Origin: Pseudovirgaria hyperparasitica
Taxonomy: Eukaryota > Ascomycota > Dothideomycetes > Acrospermales > Acrospermaceae
Reading direction: 5' to 3'
Length of the DNA stretch: 64,000 nt
Assembly (NCBI RefSeq): GCF_010093815.1
Contig: NW_022985550.1
Location: forward strand, 1,687,074-1,751,073
Shown here: positions 22,601-32,503 of the stretch, in pieces
How positions within the stretch are numbered: the first letter of the stretch is position 1
How the letters are laid out: each line of letters opens with the position of its first letter
Position numbers and translations under genes: made by a program
Notes under the pieces: model-generated
The model's database searches: none
Told to the model about the DNA's origin: nothing
The model's input: the letters and a program-made list of their open reading frames with translations, nothing else

Positions 22601-22774
22601 TCATTGCGAATGGAGGTGCTGTAAATGTCGTTTTCGAGGCGTGCAGGGAGGCTCCGAGCAAATGCTATGGGAATGTCCGTCAATCGCAGTGAAAGTGAAC
22701 AAAATGGTACACTTACATAGTAGGGCTTTAATCTTTTGGTCCTTTGCGCTTTTGTTTTGAAGCATAGGCGCCAT
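19639..22774 (-). CDS. SPO22: Meiosis protein SPO22/ZIP4-like TPR protein (one junction unresolved)
   Basis: Exons 22774-22717, 22664-22168, 22120-21862, 21812-21739 and one from 21687, then a long open frame ending at 19639, predict about 970 residues. Family features are the N-terminal RSLPARLENDI region, the TPR-like stretch with WLERSHDVL (about residues 185-270), DKMVVLLLKLEMMS, then LLRMVPSLVITDTNFKTLMHHIHYL and many helical repeats. Zip4/Spo22 scaffolds crossover formation on meiotic chromosomes. Between LLLKLEMMS and AALLRM the exon frame meets two adjacent stops (TAA TAG, 21582-21577), while the same frame is open on both sides. Possible explanations are an intron of 36 or about 90 bases with weak signals, or a broken meiotic gene. 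The start ATG at 22774 fits the family length. Confidence 0.78.
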
Positions 22775-23953
22775 GTTGCGAATACGCAGAGATCGTGGTG
22801 CGTTAGGCTGACAAGATAAGCTCTGAAGAATAGACGTTGTCTTGGCATTCTTGATGTCTGCAACCAAAATCTTGCCTGCGACCTACAGATGGACTTTCAT
22901 GAATGTAGCTTCTAAATTCTTTTAGGGGCCAGTAGAGACAAAAGTATGCCCTCTGTTAATGATCTGTTGCAGCCCTAAGCGTAAAGCTGTAGTAAGCCAC
23001 AAATAAGAGAAGTGGAAAAGTGCAAAAGAAATGTACTCATACATGTCCTAGGGAGGAATCGAACTCAAGCCTGGTAGCAGGATCAATGATCCAGTGTTGC
23101 AAGAGCAGGTTTGAGCCCAACATGATACCACCCGACCACGGTAGATGATTAACTATAAGCGGCTGATATTTTTATTGTTTCGGTGCCTTATATGACCATA
23201 AAATGCTGCCTGCTCACAGTGAGCACCATGCAAGAAGAGGACTAGCGTGCACCGAATCGACGACTCTGGAAGCATCGACGGTAGATTGTACGCGGTAATG
23301 CGCTTCCCCTCTTTGTCTCCGTCAAGGGGTTCCACTCGGAGCAAACATTACCTAGCGACTTTACCAAGCCACGCTGAGAAGCATAATCCAAATGATAGAA
23401 TAATTGACGCCACGCATTTCATAGCAACGATCCACCTGCACACCTACTGGAGCTTTAGGCCTTTCGTGGAATACTGACCAAATACGCCATACTCCACAAA
23501 AGTGACAGTAATTATACAGACAGCAGCGAAAGTGTAGAATATCTCTTGTTAACTCTTGAGTAGCAGTCTAAAGGAGATTGTTCATTCCGTTACCTTCTAT
23601 TGGCTTTGTGTGTGTATGTAGTCGGCATAGTCGGGTATGACATGGACGAGAAAAGTTGAAACGAGCTTCGCCCAACAACGCTACGCAAACATGTGCAAGT
23701 TATTGGGGAAAGAATCACCAACATAGACAATTAGGAGATAGAAAGGATGACAGTGACTTTACCATCGGGGAAATCACAGTCGTTGCTTCTGACATCGACC
23801 TCATAGAGAAAATATGACCTACTGGGTGCTCGCTGCGCATGGCTTGAATTTGCGCGATGTGCGCAAAGGATCCGTTATAGTGCACAGTTAAAACAGACAC
23901 TATTACCACAACCAAAGGATGAAGGAATATACTCAATATGTAATATGAGTGAG
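22775..23953. other. Intergenic region of about 1.2 kb between SPO22/ZIP4 and the AcuM-like gene
   Basis: No protein gene is recognisable. A tRNA-like stretch on the minus strand (about 23145-23048) has pol III box A- and box B-like sequences, but its acceptor and T stems do not pair, so I do not call a tRNA. The rest is mixed sequence including the 3' end of the minus-strand regulator. Confidence 0.4.
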
Positions 23954-25873
23954 CTATGAAGAGTCTGGAGCCGCTATAGGAAGAAAGTTACCAACGATCA
24001 GCGATGGTCTAAGAGATCATTAGTAAGGATATTACGAAGGACTCCATGACAGCTCACATTGCATGTTGATCCCGACGTATCGTAAACGAGAAACAACATC
24101 GTATTTCTGGATCATGGGAGTTTGGGTCGGGATTTTTTAAGGAGCACGATGTTAATATGGCCTTTTGGCTCTGGTCGAAGGCTATAGAGCCAAACTTTTC
24201 CCAGTAATTGGCTAGAGAGTCCTCAACGATAATTTCGTGGATTGCAAGCTTGCCCTAGGGCATCGATTAGTCACGGATGTGCTTGGTCGGAAAGCCGGCT
24301 TACATCTCTGAGGCTTTCGATAGGCACATGAATAAGGTCTGCCATCTCTTCGTTTCCTCGGAAAATCTCCCCAGTCCTTCGCCAAGAACAAGCCGGGATG
24401 GCCATACTGGCAAAGACCCTGTCATAATCCATCAGGCTCCGCTCGAACCACATCTCCACTCTTATGAGCTCCAGATCGGTAAGTATCTGCATCCGATCTC
24501 GGAACTGCGGTCGGAACTTGTCAAGCTGTCTTAAGATCCTCTGCCTGTTGTGCGGTTGTAGATGGTGTTTCATATAGTTATTCAGTCTATCGTAGCCCTT
24601 GACATAGTTGAAGGGTTTCAAGAGACCGGCATCGTATTTGGCCTGTAGCAGGTTTTGCATTCGCTTCTCGGGTGCGTCGGTTCCCGACGGGTCGGCAGCT
24701 GTCATGTAATACTTCTCGCGTGCTTTGTCTGGCGACAGCCCACCTTGCTGACGAGAAGGTGAAATGTTCGTGGGCGCCTGGGAAGATGCATATTGTTGCT
24801 GGGCATGGGTTGCATTCGGAGGCGGCATTACGGAACTTGCTGTCATCTGACCCATAGTATTCGTCAAAGACGGATCGGAGAAGATCCCATGGATATCGTC
24901 CCCCCTATAAAGCCCGCCATCGTCCATCAGACTGTTGTTGAGAAAATCACTGAGTAAGTTATACTCGTTGTGGACTTCTGAAGTGTTGAACATGTATGAT
25001 GGATGGAGGCTGTGCATGTCTTGAAAATGAGAACCCAAGTTCCAATCATTATAACCTAGGACTGCGTAACTTCTGTCAGTATCTCGAACAAGAGGCGGAA
25101 GGGTGCAACCAACGCGAGGAGTTGTTGCCGGTCAATGCTGGGCCTTGGGCGGCAGATACGGAGCCAGCCTGGCCGATGGACGATGAGCTGGCAAGAGTAT
25201 CCTGCTGTGATTGCTGTGGAGCTAGGTTCAGACCTGCATGGTGGGTATTTGCACGATGATCAAGCGCAGGGAGTTCTGAGGGGGAGTCGTCTAGCTTTCC
25301 AGCCTCTGCCTCGCCATGAGTACTCTCTTGTTTAGATTTCGGCTTCTTAGTAGGCTCCTCATCATGACATAGATGTCCAATACTTCGCTTAATACAGCGC
25401 GTACATGGTCTTTCCTGCAGTACAGCCAAGAGGGATCACAGTCAGCATATGGCGAGAAATTGGCCAGGAGCATTTCCTTAGGACTCTACGTACGGTATCG
25501 CAAGTCATATGCTAGATATAAATAAAACAATACTAGTCAGCCTGTTGTGTTCCTTGGGGGGCGTCCCGGCAGGCGCCAGGCGCACGTTGCGCTGCGAAGG
25601 GCCGAAGAGATTCAAAAGATATGGAACTCACCGAGCGACGGCAGTATAAACACGCTGTGGGACAGTATTTAGCAAGGATTCAGTGCAGCATCTGAAAGAC
25701 ATGGCGATCCGTGGCTTACCATGATTGACCTTCCTTCGCTTCTTGGGACTCTTGCCAGTGCGTTCAGCGACAGCATGCGGCGGCGACGGCTTCTCTTTTC
25801 CAGTCGCCTCAGGAGGCTGTTCGGGTGGTCTACTGGGGGAAGCCCCTTGCTCTGGTGTCGAGGTGGACGTCAT
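23954..25873 (-). CDS. acuM: Zn(II)2Cys6 activator of gluconeogenesis, AcuM/Rds2-like
   Basis: Seven exons (25873-25720, 25654-25632, 25511-25494, 25414-25114, 25061-24304, 24254-24058, 24008-23954) give 501 residues. The zinc cluster reads ACLYCRRS, HMTCDT and ERPCTRCIKRSIGHLC across exons 1-4, preceded by KKRRKVNH. The second half contains SEVHNEYNLLSDFL, KYDAGLLKPFNYVKGYDRLN and a PAS-like block through MDYDRVFASMAIPACSWRRTGEIF, ending PSLIVGNFLP, all typical of the AcuK/AcuM-Ert1/Rds2 family. These heterodimer-forming factors switch on PEP carboxykinase, fructose-bisphosphatase and malic enzyme genes during growth on two- and three-carbon sources. The donor at 25113 (GTTGGT) is weaker than the others. 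AcuM rather than AcuK is my reading of the NHAC-YCRRSHMTCD cluster. Confidence 0.85.
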
Positions 25874-27027
25874 GGTCGGACTCGTGTAGCTTGAAGATCC
25901 TCTGTGGCGCTTTTTCGTGTCTCCTCGCTCGCTCGCATGCGATGTACGAGCCTGCAGCAGGCTTTGTACGCCTCGCAGGTAATGTCTCTGAATTCGGAAA
26001 GTTGCAGCAGCGAGCAGTATAGCCGCAGGGAGGTGTCGTTGGTGGTTGTTAGATGTCGGCGCGTGTTTTAGAGACGATTTAGCAGCGAAGCATTATAGGA
26101 CATGGACAATCCCCGCCAGCTTCTTTCGCAATCGTCGTGTGGGCGCATCGTGAATGAGGGTTTATGAAAGCACGCGAGCGGGAATCATCAGATGGAAGCG
26201 TCTTCACGCGCGCGGGCTAAAGTGGAGTTGGAGTCAGCAGTCCCAGAGTTCGTCTACGGGAGTTCTGGAGCGGCAGGACACCCTGGTATTAGCGGGAGCC
26301 GCGGCTGGCCTGTGGCTAAAATCTCCGTGGGCAGCTGTCACGGGCACAGCGGGAGAGCTCTAACATATTACTGTACGTACTCTTTTCTAAGTGATTAGTG
26401 GTGCCCTATTGTTCTGTCCGCCCTCCATACCGAGGCTTGTACACGTTGTTTACTAGCGTGATTCGTCCATGTATAAATATCTACATACATCTCATGTGAT
26501 CCCTTGTTCTCGATCTCGACAGACTCATAAAATGATGTCGAAGGGCCAGGTGCATTCAAAAGCTGTGGTAGCTTTTCCAATGTCTGCATCCCTACCCGAG
26601 CAGGGTACATGGTATTATGATGGCCTGATGTGTGATGATGATCACAGTGTGTTTGTCTGTCCAGGGCTTTTGGTACTCAATCTTTGGACAATTTCATGCT
26701 AATATGCACGAAGACAGATAGTGGAATGTCAACAGTCCATAAAAGGTCGTCTACGGACAAAAGACAAAGTGATACCCGGTACTTTGACACTCATGCGAAG
26801 ACCAGGAAAGGTTCGAGACCTCGTTATTCCACATTTGTTAACTGTCGGGTGTGGTAGAGGCCGTGTACATTTCGACCTAGGTACGGGGCATACGGGGTCA
26901 AGGTACCGCCTGGGCGGTTTGATCGACCGTAACAGCCTTGCTCGAATCACAGCCTTTCCATCGTGCGACCCTGCCTGAGGAAAGTCGTCTGTTGTAAGCC
27001 AATCAAGTATGTGATTCACGCAGAGCA
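25874..27027. promoter_or_regulatory. Upstream region of the AcuM-like gene and 3' flank of CENP-Q
   Basis: These 1.15 kb lie between the ATG of the gluconeogenesis regulator and the stop of CENP-Q, both on the minus strand. No gene is evident. The part next to 25874 should hold the regulator's promoter and leader. Confidence 0.4.
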
Positions 27028-28232
27028 TCATCCAGGCAGGGATACGAACTGTTCTGAGTCCATGTGCTCGGAAAGGACGCCTGTCAGTGCACAATGCGCT
27101 TGGGCTATTGTGTTGCGCAAGCCATAGATCGGTGCGACATTGGCCTGCATACTCTCCAGATGATTTCTTAGCTGATCCAGCAATGGCACAAGATCCTGAT
27201 CTGTTTCATCTATCGAAGTGGCGTTGATCCTAGTCGAAAAAGCGACTTTTATGCTCTCCGGGTGGTCGTCGTCCCCAGTGGCTGCCGAGCTACGGAGTAA
27301 GGGGTGTAACTAGATGGCATTTAATCGAATGTTGTGCACTGGCGAAGCTGTTACATACCTTGGCGCCTGTCTGTCTATGTTTTTGTTCGGCTAACTTGGC
27401 CTTTGATTCGAGCTGCTCGCTCACAGCTCGATCGTGACTGAGGGCTCGTTCCTCTTTCTCTATTTCAGCTTCAAGAAGTTTAACGCCATGTAGTGACGCA
27501 GTGAGCTGTCCATCAAGAAGACGCTGGGCGAAGTCAGCAAAAAGTGTAATATTCCTAGGTATCGACCCTCACATTGCGCTCCATCAGTTTTTCCAGATCG
27601 AAATGTAACTCTTTTGTTTTAGGTGGAAAAGGCATATTCGGCAGTCGTGTCTCGAGTCTCTGTACAAGTTGGCCGAGAATCGCTTCTGCCTCCCTTCGAT
27701 GCTTCTCATCCTTTCTCGAGGCTACCACAGGCCATTTCGCAGCTTTAAATATCTCTTTGACCTGGTCTTGTGCTGATACGCTAAGATGTGTCCATTTTGA
27801 TTTCACTACTGACTGAGGAATGTATCGTGTTCGTGGTTTCAAATGTGGGAACTCCCTTCTCAGCTTTGCCGCTGTACGGTTGCGTTGACCTGGGTGCGCT
27901 GCCTTGCGACGCTGCGCATCCACGTTCCGGCTTAAAGATGATTGAGGTAGTTTACGGTGCACGACGGGTGATGGTTGAGCTAGCTCGTCCTCGCCAGGAG
28001 CAGTATCATTCGTTTTCTTCGACATGGCACGTTTGCGTAGAGCTTCGTGGTGCGACAGTGGTGAATGTGCCTTTTTTGCGGCTTCCTTGCTGTCCTTCAC
28101 TGCAGCAGACGATTTATGTGGCACTTTCGTAGGGCGTCCAGGTTTGTTCGAGTGCGATTTTGGAGCCTAGAAGCTGTCAGATGAGGACCGCGAAGGAGCA
28201 GAAGGATCTAGCAGCATTTGGGGACTGACCAT
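27028..28232 (-). CDS. Inner kinetochore protein CENP-Q (Okp1-like), with an ATG-only first coding exon
   Basis: Exons 28232-28230, 28166-27573, 27523-27359 and 27309-27028 give 347 residues. Exon 1 contributes only the start codon; the intron after it has a GTCAGT donor, CTGAC branch and CTAG acceptor, and joins to APKSHSNKPGRPTK, an AT-hook-like motif as found at the start of fungal CENP-Q. The core LKPRTRYIPQSVVKSKW, then RLPNMPFPPKTKELHFDLE, is diagnostic. Coiled coils follow in exon 3 (LLEAEIEKEERALSHD) and the C-terminus has a helical IAQAHCALTGVLSEHMD. CENP-Q pairs with CENP-U in the COMA subcomplex at centromeres. The alternative is a downstream ATG (MSKKTND), which would lose the AT-hook. 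Confidence 0.83.
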
Positions 28233-28526
28233 AATCGTCGTCGGGAGTCATCATTAATCGTCTTCGGTGGTCATGATCTTGACGTGTCGGCCGACACCGC
28301 GACGCGTCCGTTTGGCTTCTGCAAGGCGATATCACGCTAGTCGCATCGGGCTAAGATCTACATTATGGAAGAACATAAATGCATGCGGGTATCTTCGAAC
28401 TTGGCTTTGAGGCACATTGTTTCATGCTTAGTAATATCAAAGAACCCAATATCGAGCATCCATCCGCTTCGAATCATAACGCCGACAAATGCACATGACG
28501 CTAATTCGCTCCACTGAGACCACCTA

Positions 28527-30806
28527 CTACTTGATTTTGCTCATCACAGTCTCCGGACCCCTCTCTGCGTAAACTTCAGCAGCCTTTGCCTTTACGCTGT
28601 TCAGTGTACTTCTGTCAAAGTCGTCCCGAGCTCGCATAACAGCCTCAACCCAGCTCATACTGGTATCCCAATAATCGATTTTGAATTGTTCGTAGACAGC
28701 CGGAAGCTCTGCTTTCTCTGCATTAAGCATTCGGAGGAAGCCGTCAACGACGCGCCATTTCTGCTTTATAACGTCAAAGGCTGGAAATTGCTTGAAGAAG
28801 TCAAAAGCTGTTACAAGATCGTCTCGGATCTTGTCTCCGTATGGGTCACTTCGTCGGAACTTTACGCCTTTATTGCGTACTGAGCTGAGATACCGTACGA
28901 GTAGCTCATCTGCAAGCTCTTCTACCAAGATGTCCCGGAGCGAAGGATGTAGAACCCCTTCGTAGTCCGACAGGTAATCTTGAAAGGTGAGGACGAACTG
29001 CGAGATCCGTTTCTGGCCGTACCACGCTTGTGTAAAGAATTCTCCCAGAAAAGGTTTGAAATCGACAGCGAAAATGAGTGATGCAAAGACTGATATGCAG
29101 TGCGTACCGAGATCTATGTAGCCATCACGAAGACTGTCACTTGTCGCCAGAGCCTGTTGTGCGTATTGGGGAGACACTAATGGTGTGAAGTCGCGTGAGA
29201 ATCGGGAGAGGTATGAGACCGACCCTTCTGTGTTGTCACCATCATCAATGCAGGCGATTTGATCGTTGGCAATAGCAACAATCCAGTCTTGGAGCGGCTG
29301 CAGTCCTTCTATATCTGCAGTGGGCATTGAGTATTTTTGCAGCTCATTGTCGATAAGATTCTGCCAGAGCTGTTGCCGCGCAGTCAGTGCTCGGAACATA
29401 GCTTCAACGACACCCTCTGCGACATCAGTCCGGTCACTGTTTCCTGCGACTGTCAATTGCTCTCGCAACATAAACCACAGATCTGGCAGTGTCTTGGTCC
29501 GGAAACAGCCGTTCTCATCTTGACTGAGAGATCCTTCCTGTCTTGAGAGGAACGTCTGCTTGTCATTGGAAGCCATACGGTCCATCCACTCTTCGACAGA
29601 TTTGATAATCTGCTGCCTATATTCGCGGACAAGCTCGTCACTGCGGTTGTCGATGACGTGGGGAATCAAGTCGTCTTCGGATAAACCAAGTTTCTTCATT
29701 TTCGCATAATATTTCTCGACCCACTGCGCGATGATTAAGAGGTGAGCATTAGTTCGATCCTCTGCGTCAACCCGGGATATGAGCCAATCATGCATAGTAT
29801 TGTGATATATGTTCGCATACGTTTGCATTATTCTCCATTTCTTGGGCATAAGTGTAACCATTCCAATTTTGACTGTATTGAGGTCGTTGAAGTACCACCG
29901 CAACTTCTTGTCCAGCCGGTCAGGCTCGTTCAAGAATGCTTGATTCGCCTGGTCCATCTGTTCTCGACAAACTTTTTCGATTGAATGCAAAAACCTGTCT
30001 TTATACCCTCGTACTTCTTTTGGTCCGGAAGCTATCGATTTGAAACGTGCTGCAAGCTCCTTATATTCTTTCTGTGCGTCCTGGAGGGCTCTGGCCTTCT
30101 TATCGTTCTTCTCCTCCGCATCAATGATGGTAGCAAGTCTTACGACCATACCATGATTGTTCGTCTGGACAAACTCGATGAGTGACATGCAAGCATAATC
30201 TATATGCTTGTCAAACTTCCCAATCAATTCGTCTAGGCGGTTGAAGTAATCTTGCAGAGTGTAGCCGGAGTTCAATTGAAGGTTCTCGAGAAGCTCCATT
30301 GAGGTGTTTGCCGACGATCTAATTTGGTCCATCGCAGAATCCTTGATGTTCCTAAGCTCGGTCAACCCATAATGCACCTGAAGCAGATTAGGTTGTGTGT
30401 CCAAGTCTTGTTCGTTCTCCTGTAGTAGTGCTTCGAGCTCATCCAGCTTTTCTTCGAACCTATCTATATCTCTTTTCATTGTTTCCACTTGCGCAAAGTT
30501 GCGATGCGTTTGTGCGACCAGATTGATATGAGGGAAGTCTCGAATCATCTGGGTGGAGTCTGAACATAGCTTGTCGATTTTCATCATCTCCTCTTTGATC
30601 AAATTTATGGTTCTTTGGCCATCTGTGATGCTGCCCATGCCGGATTGCGTTATTTCCAGCTGCTCCCTCAACCCTAATTTCAATTGTGTGTCTACGGCAG
30701 CCTTCTTGCGAGTGAACTCGGACTTTAGGGCGGATATCTTGTCAAGGTCCTCCGGATGGCGGAGAAGCTCCGCGAGCTTGACAGTAACGGTTTCCACATC
30801 ATTCAT
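28527..30806 (-). CDS. SEC6: Exocyst complex subunit Sec6
   Basis: One long exon of 759 residues starting MNDVETVTVKLAELLRHPEDL. The N-terminal coiled coil (about residues 1-160) carries the family motif LVAQTHRNF followed by the MKRDIDRFEEKLDELEALL helix. The C-terminal helical-bundle domain includes RLDKKLRWYFNDLNTVK, LRDILVEELADELLVRYL and the ending KAKAAEVYAERGPETVMSKI. Sec6 joins the eight-subunit exocyst, which tethers secretory vesicles at hyphal tips and septa, and it contacts the Sec9 SNARE. The length matches fungal orthologues (about 750). The upstream ATG is immediately at the frame opening and no intron is needed. Confidence 0.93.
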   Translation of the reverse strand: MNDVETVTVKLAELLRHPEDLDKISALKSEFTRKKAAVDTQLKLGLREQLEITQSGMGSITDGQRTINLIKEEMMKIDKLCSDSTQMIRDFPHINLVAQTHRNFAQVETMKRDIDRFEEKLDELEALLQENEQDLDTQPNLLQVHYGLTELRNIKDSAMDQIRSSANTSMELLENLQLNSGYTLQDYFNRLDELIGKFDKHIDYACMSLIEFVQTNNHGMVVRLATIIDAEEKNDKKARALQDAQKEYKELAARFKSIASGPKEVRGYKDRFLHSIEKVCREQMDQANQAFLNEPDRLDKKLRWYFNDLNTVKIGMVTLMPKKWRIMQTYANIYHNTMHDWLISRVDAEDRTNAHLLIIAQWVEKYYAKMKKLGLSEDDLIPHVIDNRSDELVREYRQQIIKSVEEWMDRMASNDKQTFLSRQEGSLSQDENGCFRTKTLPDLWFMLREQLTVAGNSDRTDVAEGVVEAMFRALTARQQLWQNLIDNELQKYSMPTADIEGLQPLQDWIVAIANDQIACIDDGDNTEGSVSYLSRFSRDFTPLVSPQYAQQALATSDSLRDGYIDLGTHCISVFASLIFAVDFKPFLGEFFTQAWYGQKRISQFVLTFQDYLSDYEGVLHPSLRDILVEELADELLVRYLSSVRNKGVKFRRSDPYGDKIRDDLVTAFDFFKQFPAFDVIKQKWRVVDGFLRMLNAEKAELPAVYEQFKIDYWDTSMSWVEAVMRARDDFDRSTLNSVKAKAAEVYAERGPETVMSKIK

Positions 30807-31149
30807 GTCGTCAGAACGCCTGGCTAGTCGGAAATCCCAGCCTCGTGGGCACCAGTTGATGTGTCTCCAACTGCCCGGTTTCGCGTTGGAGTGCCGCTGC
30901 GAGTTTGCCGAAGATCTGCCGCATCTACCACAGGTGGGAACTTAACGTCCGGATCTGTACCTTTCCGTAAACAGGTGGGGCGTCCTACGTTGGAGCGTTC
31001 GTGCCATCATCGACTGGAATTATGCGAAAAGTATCTTCTATTGACCGAGCATCCGTCCAGACTGCCAAATCCATCGCCACTGTTCCTGATGCTCCGGTGC
31101 GGTATGTTTCACCCTATCAAAAGGTCCAAGTGACGTCCAAATCGGGAAA
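30807..31149. promoter_or_regulatory. Divergent space between SEC6 and the DUF7730-like gene
   Basis: These 343 bases between divergent start codons are expected to hold both promoters. No coding sequence or repeat is evident. Confidence 0.4.
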
Positions 31150-32217
31150 TTGTGTGTAAAGCAAACCTACGCATCACGAGGCGCAATAATGGGTCTCTCT
31201 GATCTACAGCTTACCCTACGTGGAGTCCGCAGAGGAAGCAAGGCTAGTATATCAAGTATAGCAGCCATAGACGAGAGCTCAATCGTGCACCCGATGCTCA
31301 GATCCCGGAAGAGGACATTGTCAATACCATTGCTGCACCCGGCTAAAGTTGGACTCACGAAGCGGTCTTTACAAAGTACCCTGGATCAGGAACAATGCCT
31401 TCTATTTAAAATGCTCCCATACGAAATACGCTTGATCATTTGGGAGCTCATACTTGGTGGCAAGCATGTTCATATTTTCAATTGGAAAAAGCTTGGACAT
31501 CAAGTTTGTCAAACGCTCGAGGAGTCCTCATACGGTGTTCGCCAAGTTTGTTTATTTCGGATGCCAGTAGATGGCACCACAAAAGCAGTAATACATGGAG
31601 CACCGCAGAAGCTTCTTCCTCTTTTACGAAGTTGCCGGCGAATGTATGTCCTTTCCCCCTGCTTGACCCAGTCAATCCTCATGTTCCGTAGATATTCCGA
31701 AGCCATTGACATTCTCTATGCCAAGAACATATTCGACTTCAATAATCTTCGCTATAAGATTGATGGTCTCTCCGATCGTCTGATGCCTTGCAGATGGAAC
31801 TCGATTCGTCAAGTATCTCTCACGTGGTATTTTCCTTCTTCCAAACTTGATGCAGGACGACCGCTGGTAGAAAATGATTGGGACCGCTCTTGTAGGGCGC
31901 TAGCTTCAATGACAGGTCTACAGAAGCTTACCGTTGGATTGATCACGGAAAGAAGCACAATTGAACGAACGTACATCCGTGAGATCCTCGGTCCCGTGGA
32001 AAGTATTAGCACTACCGGCTTGTATGTTGACATATATGTATCATGGGAGGAAACCGAAGACAGCTCCAGAGCCGAAAGAACACTTTTAGGGCGTGATGTG
32101 CACATCGTGCTACATCATTTACCGACGATTGTCTCGAAGGCGTATAGTGAAAGCATACATGCACCTCGAGACATTGGTTCATTATACAGGCCTAGGCAGA
32201 CTAGCACTATAAATTAA
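31150..32217 (+). CDS. DUF7730 / F-box-like domain protein
   Basis: Exons 31150-31643 and 31692-32217 give 339 residues. The conserved block begins CLLFKMLPYEIRLIIWELILGG, the F-box-like start of many fungal DUF7730 proteins (LP.EIR..I...ll). It continues LLPLLRSCRRIYSEAIDILYAKNIFDFNN; the intron lies inside CRRIYSEA and is placed by a GTATGT donor and GTAG acceptor. These proteins form a large, fast-evolving fungal family with no clear function; some are thought to act as substrate receptors for SCF ubiquitin ligases. The in-frame ATG at 31189 (MGLSDLQLT) is another possible start. The C-terminal 60 residues are basic and lack recognisable features. Confidence 0.72.
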   Translation: MCVKQTYASRGAIMGLSDLQLTLRGVRRGSKASISSIAAIDESSIVHPMLRSRKRTLSIPLLHPAKVGLTKRSLQSTLDQEQCLLFKMLPYEIRLIIWELILGGKHVHIFNWKKLGHQVCQTLEESSYGVRQVCLFRMPVDGTTKAVIHGAPQKLLPLLRSCRRMYVLSPCLTQSILMFRRYSEAIDILYAKNIFDFNNLRYKIDGLSDRLMPCRWNSIRQVSLTWYFPSSKLDAGRPLVENDWDRSCRALASMTGLQKLTVGLITERSTIERTYIREILGPVESISTTGLYVDIYVSWEETEDSSRAERTLLGRDVHIVLHHLPTIVSKAYSESIHAPRDIGSLYRPRQTSTIN

Positions 32218-32503
32218 AATCGTCTTTTCGTGTCAAGCTGCAACAAGGTTGACTTGAGACAATATAAGCACAGGGTTCGTGCATATCGGTAATGGGTATA
32301 TATGGGGTATGCATGATGCATTTTGACGCTTCGGAGCCGGGATCAACGGGGCATAGCGTCGCTTCCGTATCCGCCTCCCGACGTGTTAGCACGAATCGGC
32401 TAGTTGCATGTGACGGCATCTTGCAACTTCTATAATAAAAACGCGGCGGCGTTCATATACTGCGATGATCACCTGTACAATCCCTTACCATCCTTGAATA
32501 ACC

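Noticed and set aside
23048-23145. Possible tRNA gene on the minus strand (box A-like TGGTCGGGTGG and box B-like AGTTCGATTCC)
   Set aside because: The acceptor and T stems do not pair when the arms are placed by the boxes, and the anticodon arm is unclear. At best a decayed tRNA.
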